From NCBI GenBank assembly GCA_937897265.1, contig CALCPT010000076.1:1-13588 (forward strand): a stretch of 13,588 nucleotides of DNA. The letters are read 5' to 3'. A program made the position numbers and the translations under genes. This document shows positions 9,825 through 13,588 of the stretch, piece after piece (position 1 is the stretch's first letter; each line of letters starts with the position of its first letter). This stretch comes from an uncultured Alcaligenaceae bacterium (GTDB lineage: Bacteria; Pseudomonadota; Gammaproteobacteria; Burkholderiales; Burkholderiaceae_B). The notes beneath the pieces are model-generated. The model was not told the DNA's origin. It was given only the letters and a program-made list of their open reading frames with translations, and ran no database searches.

Positions 9825-9854
9825 GCCCGGGAAGGCGGTTAGACTTTCCCGGGC
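9825..9854 (-). promoter_or_regulatory. 9-bp hairpin shortly after rplL, possible RNase processing site
   Basis: GCCCGGGAA and TTCCCGGGC pair perfectly around a 12-nt loop, starting 15 nt after the rplL stop. In the transcribed direction no U-run follows (AUUCGCG), so it is not a canonical terminator. A stable stem in this place could protect the rplL mRNA 3' end or be cut by RNase III; both are inferences. Confidence 0.5.
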
Positions 9855-9869
9855 CACTAACAAAAAGGC

Positions 9870-10247
9870 TTACTTCAATTCGGCCTTAGCGCCAGCTTCT
9901 TCAAGCTTCTTCTTGGCTGCTTCTGCATCAGCTTTAGCAACGCCTTCTTTCACTGGTTTTGGTGCGCCATCAACCAGATCTTTAGCTTCTTTCAAGCCAA
10001 GACCAGTGATTTCGCGAACAGCTTTAATGACGCTCACTTTGTTTGCGCCAACGTCTGTCAGGTGAACAGTGAACTCTGTCTGCTCTTCAGCAGCAGCGCC
10101 ACCAGCAGCGGCAGCTGGTGCGGCGACTGCAACAGCGGCAGCAGCAGCAGACACGCCAAACTTCTCTTCCATTTCTTTGATCAACTCTGACAACTCAAGC
10201 ACAGTCATGCTAGAAATTGCGTCGAGGATTTCAGCTTTAGTAGCCAT
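9870..10247 (-). CDS. rplL: 50S ribosomal protein L7/L12
   Basis: L7/L12 is the multicopy stalk protein that recruits and stimulates the translational GTPases, EF-Tu and EF-G among them. The 125-residue product has the usual three parts: an N-terminal dimerisation and L10-binding domain (about 1-32, [19 protein letters not shown]...), an alanine-rich flexible hinge (about 33-55, [18 protein letters not shown]) and a C-terminal factor-binding domain (about 57-125). The last contains [20 protein letters not shown], the conserved factor-contact surface. E. coli L12 is 121 residues. The ATG at 10245-10247 has GGAG 8 nt upstream. It lies 76 bp after rplJ and is followed by strong RNA structure rather than running directly into rpoB, in keeping with the higher amount of L12 needed per ribosome. 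Confidence 0.98.
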   Translation of the reverse strand: MATKAEILDAISSMTVLELSELIKEMEEKFGVSAAAAAVAVAAPAAAAGGAAAEEQTEFTVHLTDVGANKVSVIKAVREITGLGLKEAKDLVDGAPKPVKEGVAKADAEAAKKKLEEAGAKAELK

Positions 10248-10323
10248 TTGTAGAACTCCAGATTAAATAAAGTTTGCCAGGGATTGGTATCGCTTGTCGT
10301 TCAATGAAGTTTCAGCGCGCTGG

Positions 10324-10848
10324 TTAAGCAGCTTGCTTTTGATCGCGCACAGCAGCTAAGCCACGCACAAACTTTGTTGGAACTTCGTTGAGGGTACGTA
10401 CAAATTGCGCGATCGGCGCCTGCATGGTTCCAAGCAATTTCGACAACAACTCGTCGCGTGATGGCATTGTGGCCAGAGCCTTAACGCCATTGACATCAAG
10501 TACGCTGTTGGGCAATGCCCCAGCTTTGATGGCAAGCTTCTCATTGTCTTTCGCAAAGGCTGAAAGAACTTTTGCAGCAGCAACTGGATCAGCACTGATC
10601 GCATAGATCAGCGGACCAACCAGCTTTGTTGACAACGCCTCGAAAGGTGTACCAACAATTGCTTTGCGTGCCAGCGAGTTTTTTAAGACTCGCAGATACA
10701 CGCCCGACGCACGCGCATTTTTGCGCAGTACGGTGACAGAGGCGACGTCCAGACCACGGTACTCGGCGACTACAATCGACTGTGCCGTCGCGACTTGCGT
10801 CGTGACGTCTTCGATTACAACTGCCTTCTCTTTACGATTGAGACTCAC
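10324..10848 (-). CDS. rplJ: 50S ribosomal protein L10
   Basis: L10 anchors the L7/L12 dimers to the 23S rRNA GTPase centre and, as the L10-L12 complex, represses its own mRNA in E. coli. The 174-residue protein (E. coli 165) starts (M)[14 protein letters not shown]. It has the family motifs [16 protein letters not shown] (28-43) and [12 protein letters not shown] (52-63) in the rRNA-binding domain. A C-terminal helix (about 131-168) would carry the L12 dimers. The start codon is GTG (10846-10848); no ATG lies nearby in frame and the N-terminus matches the family, so GTG is accepted. GGAG lies 10 nt upstream. A less efficient start codon, placed behind a structured leader, fits a gene controlled at translation. 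Confidence 0.98.
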   Translation of the reverse strand: MSLNRKEKAVVIEDVTTQVATAQSIVVAEYRGLDVASVTVLRKNARASGVYLRVLKNSLARKAIVGTPFEALSTKLVGPLIYAISADPVAAAKVLSAFAKDNEKLAIKAGALPNSVLDVNGVKALATMPSRDELLSKLLGTMQAPIAQFVRTLNEVPTKFVRGLAAVRDQKQAA

Positions 10849-11102
10849 GGTTTGAACACTCCATCAAAAGATGCGGGGGAAAAATTCCCTTTGCATCAAC
10901 CGAATGCGGCGAACCTGGTCGAGTTCTTAAAAGAAATCTTCCGTGGACGCCGTCTGCGCTGGATCTAGAAAAATCCTAGAATTAAGCTTCAGTTATTGGA
11001 TAAAGATAACTTTATCGCAACAGCTTTTGCTCCAACGGTCTTTGACAGCAGCACTCAGACAAGTCTGAGTACGGCCCAAAGTCTTTACTACTTGACGACG
11101 GC
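10849..11102 (-). promoter_or_regulatory. rplJ leader, probable L10-L12 autoregulatory region
   Basis: This 254-bp stretch between rplA and rplJ contains no gene. On the minus strand it can form, in order: an ACTCAGA/TCTGAGT hairpin with a CUUG tetraloop (11053-11070); a three-way junction (10995-11036) made of GUUG/CAAU, GCAA/UUGC and GAUAAAG/CUUUAUC; and a nested hairpin GATGC...GCATC enclosing GGGAA/TTCCC (10870-10897), whose base is 7 nt upstream of the GGAG of rplJ. In E. coli the L10-(L12)4 complex binds a leader at this position that imitates its 23S rRNA site. I infer the same role from position and fold; no sequence-family match was run. The best promoter guess (TTGCGA, 17 bp, AATAAC) is weak and overlaps the junction. 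Confidence 0.5.
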
Positions 11103-11807
11103 TTACTGCGCCGTAGCTGTCAAGGATCCAACTTCTACGCGCGCACCGCCACCCATTGTGGATGACACTGCAATCTTGCGTAGATAAATACCTTTTGAAG
11201 CGGTTGGGCGCGCTTTGTTTAACGCGTCAACTAGTGCTGTAAGGTTTGAGCGCAATTGCTCGACGCCGAACGAGGCGCGACCAATTGTGGCGTGAATAAT
11301 GCCAGCCTTATCGGTACGGTATTGAACCTGACCAGCTTTAGCGTTTTTAACCGCTTGAGCAACGTCTGGTGTGACTGTGCCGACTTTTGGGTTTGGCATC
11401 AAGCCACGTGGGCCGAGGATTTGACCCAAGGTACCGACGATACGCATCGTGTCAGGAGACGCAATGACGACGTCAAAGTTAAAGGTACCACTTTTGATTT
11501 GTTCAGCAAGGTCTTCCATGCCGACGATATCTGCGCCAGCGGCTTTCGCTTGCTCGGCCTTATCGCCTTGAGCAAACACAGCAACGCGAACAGACTTACC
11601 TGTGCCTTCTGGCAACACCACTGAACCGCGTACCAGTTGGTCTGATTTTTTAGGATCAATACCAAGCTGTACTGCGATATCAATTGATTCGTCAAACTTT
11701 GCTGTCGCACACTCTTTAACAAGGGCGATCGCTTCAGCGACGGGATACATTTTTTCGCGGTCGATTTTTTGGGCGACCAACGCCATGCGCTTTGAAGTTT
11801 TAGCCAT
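11103..11807 (-). CDS. rplA: 50S ribosomal protein L1
   Basis: L1 forms the mobile L1 stalk of the 50S subunit, which moves deacylated tRNA out of the E site; in E. coli it also represses the rplKA mRNA. The protein is 234 residues, the same as E. coli, starting [19 protein letters not shown]. The L1 signature [16 protein letters not shown] is at 131-146 in domain II, and the returning domain I segment ends with [15 protein letters not shown]. The ATG at 11805-11807 lies only 2 bp after the rplK stop, with GGAG inside the end of rplK, so the two genes are almost certainly co-translated. Confidence 0.99.
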   Translation of the reverse strand: MAKTSKRMALVAQKIDREKMYPVAEAIALVKECATAKFDESIDIAVQLGIDPKKSDQLVRGSVVLPEGTGKSVRVAVFAQGDKAEQAKAAGADIVGMEDLAEQIKSGTFNFDVVIASPDTMRIVGTLGQILGPRGLMPNPKVGTVTPDVAQAVKNAKAGQVQYRTDKAGIIHATIGRASFGVEQLRSNLTALVDALNKARPTASKGIYLRKIAVSSTMGGGARVEVGSLTATAQ

Positions 11808-11809
11808 GA

Positions 11810-12241
11810 TTAGACTCCCTCTACCGTGATGCCCATGCTGCGGGCGCTACCAGCGATGGTGCGTACAGCAGCATCCAGATCGGCGGCGGTTAAGTCAGGT
11901 GCTTTTGCTTTGGCAATTTCTTCAGCCTGAGCGCGAGTCAACTTACCTACCTTGTCGGTGTGTGGACGTGGCGATCCTTTTTGAATGCCAGCGGCTTTCT
12001 TAATCAGAATCGACGCTGGTGGCGTCTTCATGATGAAGGTGAAGCTCTTATCGGCAAAAGCTGTAATTACCACTGGAATTGGCAGACCTGGCTCGAGGCC
12101 TTGAGTCTTGGCGTTAAACGCCTTGCAGAATTCCATGATGTTCAGACCGCGCTGACCCAGTGCTGGGCCGATCGGTGGTGACGGATTGGCCTTACCAGCT
12201 GGTACTTGCAGCTTGATGAAGCCGACGATTTTTTTCGCCAT
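11810..12241 (-). CDS. rplK: 50S ribosomal protein L11
   Basis: L11 binds the 23S rRNA GTPase-associated region beside the L10-L12 stalk and is needed for RelA-dependent sensing of uncharged tRNA. The 143-residue protein (E. coli 142) starts [20 protein letters not shown]. It keeps the proline-rich N-terminal segment ([20 protein letters not shown], 19-38), which is the thiopeptide-facing part of the protein. The C-terminal rRNA-binding domain is conserved (about 70-143, [13 protein letters not shown]... and [11 protein letters not shown]). The ATG at 12239-12241 has a strong AAGGAG 6 nt upstream, the best ribosome binding site in the window. A 146-bp spacer separates it from nusG. Confidence 0.99.
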   Translation of the reverse strand: MAKKIVGFIKLQVPAGKANPSPPIGPALGQRGLNIMEFCKAFNAKTQGLEPGLPIPVVITAFADKSFTFIMKTPPASILIKKAAGIQKGSPRPHTDKVGKLTRAQAEEIAKAKAPDLTAADLDAAVRTIAGSARSMGITVEGV

Positions 12242-12387
12242 GCTGTGCTCCTTGCGGGTTCAAACGCTTACACCGTGTGGTGTTGGGCTCCCCGGGGGTT
12301 GAAAAGTTAAAACTGTCTGTGCTGCTAACTATTTACTTAAGACGCTCTTAAATCACATCTTGTACTGCCAATCTCTTACATGACCAA
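12242..12387 (-). promoter_or_regulatory. nusG-rplK spacer with small hairpins; possible L1 target
   Basis: No gene is visible. Minus-strand RNA can form TTAAGA-gcg-TCTTAA (12337-12351), a CCCCGGGG palindrome (about 12290-12297) and ACACC-acac-GGTGT (12270-12283), the last about 20 nt before the rplK Shine-Dalgarno. In E. coli, L1 represses rplKA translation by binding this leader, and a promoter for rplK lies nearby. I find no -35/-10 pair worth reporting and cannot identify an L1 motif by eye, so the role is positional inference. Confidence 0.3.
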
Positions 12388-12921
12388 TCAAGTTTTCTCT
12401 ACCTGACTGAAATCGAGCTCAACAGGAGTTGAGCGACCAAAAATAGCAACTGATACTCGGACTTTGCTCTTCTCGTAGTTCACTTCTTCAACGTTGCCAT
12501 TAAAGTCAGCAAACGGGCCGTCTTTGACTCGAACCATCTCGCCCACTTCAAACAATACTTTTGGACGTGGTTTCTCGATACCTTCTTCCATTTGTGAAAG
12601 AATTTTTGCCACTTCTTTTTCAGAAATGGGTGTAGGACGGTTGCCTGAACCCCCTAAAAATCCTGTCACTCTTGGCGTATTTTTAATGACGTGCCAGCTT
12701 TCATCTGTGAGGTCCATCTCAACCAGAACATAGCCTGGGAAAATACGACGCTCAGAAATTGACTTCTGGCCACCTTTAGACTCAACAACTTCTTCTGACG
12801 GTACAAGTACTTGGCCAAAGAGATGCTGTAAACCAGCCCGCTCAATTCTTTCGAGCATGGCTTTATGGACACTTTTTTCCATGCCGGAATAGACATGAAC
12901 GACATACCAACGTTTACTCAT
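12388..12921 (-). CDS. nusG: transcription elongation / termination factor NusG
   Basis: NusG binds the RNA polymerase clamp to suppress pausing and uses its C-terminal domain to contact Rho or ribosomal protein S10. The 177-residue protein starts [20 protein letters not shown]. The NGN domain (about 4-118) includes [14 protein letters not shown] (58-71) and [10 protein letters not shown] (82-91). The KOW domain (about 126-177) contains [16 protein letters not shown] (127-142). Length and residues are ordinary for Proteobacteria. The ATG at 12919-12921 follows AAGGA at 6-nt spacing, 12 bp after the secE stop, so secE and nusG form a tight pair. The stop codon is TGA. Confidence 0.98.
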   Translation of the reverse strand: MSKRWYVVHVYSGMEKSVHKAMLERIERAGLQHLFGQVLVPSEEVVESKGGQKSISERRIFPGYVLVEMDLTDESWHVIKNTPRVTGFLGGSGNRPTPISEKEVAKILSQMEEGIEKPRPKVLFEVGEMVRVKDGPFADFNGNVEEVNYEKSKVRVSVAIFGRSTPVELDFSQVEKT

Positions 12922-12933
12922 GGATCGTCCTTG

Positions 12934-13317
12934 TTATTTCCAGCCGAGCAGCACGCCAAACAGCAGCCACTCAACTAACTTGTCTAACACCCAGAGAAAC
13001 AACCCCATGATTGCAACAAACGCAAACACGATACCCGTCATCTGTAGCGTTTCTTTGCGAGTCGGCCAGACAACACGTTTGACTTCGTTATAGGACTCGT
13101 GTGCGAAGGCAATGGTACGACGACCTGGTTCACTCATCCAAGCAATTAAAGCAGCTAGCGCTAAGCTACCTACAAATATTGCAACGCGAGCAACCATCGG
13201 TAATTTCGACTCAAGTACTGAGAAGCCAACAATGCCAGCGATGATGACGAGCACAGCCAAACCTAACTTCAGTTTGTCTGTGACGCTTGTTACGTTCTCG
13301 ATCGATGTGTTCGACAT
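12934..13317 (-). CDS. secE: preprotein translocase subunit SecE
   Basis: SecE is the essential inner-membrane clamp of the SecYEG protein-export channel. The 127-residue protein has three predicted membrane spans (about 17-35, 43-61 and 94-120), the three-span form of gamma- and betaproteobacteria; E. coli SecE is also 127 residues. The conserved cytoplasmic amphipathic segment NEVKRVVWPTRKET (77-90) precedes the essential third span. The ATG at 13315-13317 fits the family N-terminus (MSNTSIENV), but the preceding bases (GCGCTGAAT) give no recognisable Shine-Dalgarno. It lies 53 bp after tRNA-Trp and 12 bp before nusG, the usual secE-nusG arrangement. Confidence 0.97.
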   Translation of the reverse strand: MSNTSIENVTSVTDKLKLGLAVLVIIAGIVGFSVLESKLPMVARVAIFVGSLALAALIAWMSEPGRRTIAFAHESYNEVKRVVWPTRKETLQMTGIVFAFVAIMGLFLWVLDKLVEWLLFGVLLGWK

Positions 13318-13329
13318 ATTCAGCGCTTA

Positions 13330-13346
13330 AGCACAAAAAGTGTGCT
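13330..13346 (-). promoter_or_regulatory. small hairpin between tRNA-Trp and secE
   Basis: AGCACA / TGTGCT form a 6-bp stem with a 5-nt loop 12 nt upstream of the secE start. It may mark the end of the tRNA 3' trailer or affect initiation of secE, which lacks a visible Shine-Dalgarno. No U-run follows in the transcribed direction, so I do not call it a terminator. Confidence 0.35.
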
Positions 13347-13370
13347 GTCCGCAATTTTGTTTTTTGGCGG

Positions 13371-13446
13371 TGGCAGGGGCAGAGAGCCTCGAACTCCCAA
13401 CCTTCGGTTTTGGAGACCGACGCTCTGCCAATTGAGCTATGCCCCT
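13371..13446 (-). tRNA. trpT: tRNA-Trp (anticodon CCA)
   Basis: The 76-nt minus-strand sequence folds as a full cloverleaf. The acceptor stem AGGGGCA/TGCCCCT is followed by discriminator G and an encoded CCA. The D stem is GCTC/GAGC. The anticodon stem TCGGT/ACCGA carries loop CTCCAAA, giving anticodon CCA (Trp). The T stem GGGAG/CTCTC contains one G-U pair, with loop TTCGAGG. A tRNA-Trp gene between tuf and secE is standard in this cluster. No separate promoter is evident in the 50 bp after tuf, so it is probably made from the tuf transcript by processing. Confidence 0.97.
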
Positions 13447-13469
13447 AGACCTGCACTACTAAAAAGACT

Positions 13470-13485
13470 GGTGCCTTTCGGCACC
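13470..13485 (-). terminator. GAAA-loop hairpin after tuf, partial terminator or processing stem
   Basis: GGTGCC-GAAA-GGCACC is a 6-bp stem with a stable GNRA tetraloop, beginning 11 nt after the tuf stop. In the transcribed direction it is followed by AGUC and then UUUUU, and an AAAAAG on the upstream side can pair with that CUUUUU to lengthen the stem. The 4-nt offset before the U-run makes termination plausible but probably incomplete; tRNA-Trp downstream has no obvious promoter of its own. Confidence 0.5.
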
Positions 13486-13496
13486 GATCCGACTTT

Positions 13497-13588
13497 TTAC
13501 TTCAAGATTTTTGCAACGACGCCGGCGCCAACGGTACGGCCACCTTCGCGGATTGCAAAACGCAGACCTTCTTCCATGGCGATTGGTG
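13497..13588 (-). CDS. tuf: elongation factor Tu, C-terminal end only
   Basis: The frame entering from the right edge reads PIAMEEGLRFAIREGGRTVGAGVVAKILK and a TAA stop. This is the strongly conserved end of EF-Tu domain 3; IREGGRTVGAGVV is diagnostic. EF-Tu delivers aminoacyl-tRNA to the ribosome as a GTP complex. Only 29 whole codons of roughly 396 are inside the window, so start and regulation cannot be judged. Burkholderiales usually carry two tuf copies; this one is the copy next to tRNA-Trp and secE, the other being expected after fusA beyond the left side. Confidence 0.95.
   Translation of the reverse strand, partial: PIAMEEGLRFAIREGGRTVGAGVVAKILK

Larger units (their letters stand above)
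9659..9869 (-). promoter_or_regulatory. rplL-rpoB spacer: probable attenuation / RNA-processing region
   Basis: This 211-bp spacer contains three separate stem structures on the transcribed strand (listed individually) and one nine-codon mini-ORF, but no convincing promoter. In E. coli the equivalent spacer carries a partial terminator that lowers rpoBC transcription relative to rplJL, plus an RNase III processing site. The structures here fit such a role, though their sequences are not ones I can match to the E. coli elements. Confidence 0.55.

Noticed and set aside
10990..11025. Promoter candidate TTGCGA - 17 bp - AATAAC in the rplJ leader
   Set aside because: Each hexamer matches only four of six consensus bases and the region is better explained as RNA structure; kept only as a remark.
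1..13588. A new accessory, defence or mobile system
   Set aside because: All protein-coding space is accounted for by conserved housekeeping genes in standard order; there are no transposase, integrase, repeat-spacer or orphan genes. Anything new here would be in RNA-level regulation.

Overview
This window is a core housekeeping cluster. Every protein gene, and the one tRNA gene, lies on the minus strand. Read in the direction of transcription (high to low coordinates) the order is tuf (3' end only) - tRNA-Trp(CCA) - secE - nusG - rplK - rplA - rplJ - rplL - rpoB - rpoC - rpsL - rpsG (5' part only). This is the classic secE-nusG-rplKAJL-rpoBC block joined to the start of the str operon (rpsL-rpsG, with fusA and tuf expected beyond the left edge). 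The order and protein sequences point to a betaproteobacterium of the order Burkholderiales. RpoB (1370 aa) most resembles, from memory, the Alcaligenaceae type (Bordetella/Achromobacter), but base composition looks nearer half G+C than the GC-rich members of that family. The family assignment is an inference made without a database search.

Layout: 13497-13588 is the end of EF-Tu, followed by a GAAA-capped hairpin and tRNA-Trp (13371-13446). Then secE and nusG sit 12 bp apart. After a 146-bp spacer come rplK and rplA, separated by 2 bp. A 253-bp leader precedes rplJ and rplL, and a 205-to-211-bp structured spacer precedes rpoB (start at 9658). rpoB and rpoC overlap in a TAATG junction. A spacer of about 350 bp after rpoC holds a promoter-like sequence and a long dyad. 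rpsL follows, then a 202-bp structured spacer and rpsG.

The genes form one information-processing unit. RpoB and RpoC are the two large RNA polymerase subunits, and NusG binds the polymerase and couples it to the ribosome. L11, L1, L10 and L7/L12 build the L1 stalk and GTPase stalk of the 50S subunit, on which EF-Tu acts. S12 and S7 belong to the 30S subunit. SecE is a translocon subunit that travels with nusG in most bacteria. All intact proteins have family-typical length and keep their key residues: RpoC Zn cysteines and DFDGD loop, RpoB rifampicin-pocket residues, S12 K43/K88.

I see no mobile element, CRISPR array, phage gene, toxin-antitoxin or defence gene, and no evidence of a novel protein system. 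What is worth a second look is in the non-coding spacers. The rplL-rpoB spacer contains a 13-bp perfect inverted repeat around a nine-codon mini-ORF, a mutually exclusive inner hairpin, a 9-bp stem next to rplL and a terminator-like hairpin before rpoB. The rplJ leader folds on paper into a three-way junction. The rpoC-rpsL spacer holds a 12-bp dyad and a 9-bp repeat spaced exactly 30 bp upstream of the putative str promoter. The rpsL-rpsG spacer can form several successive hairpins.
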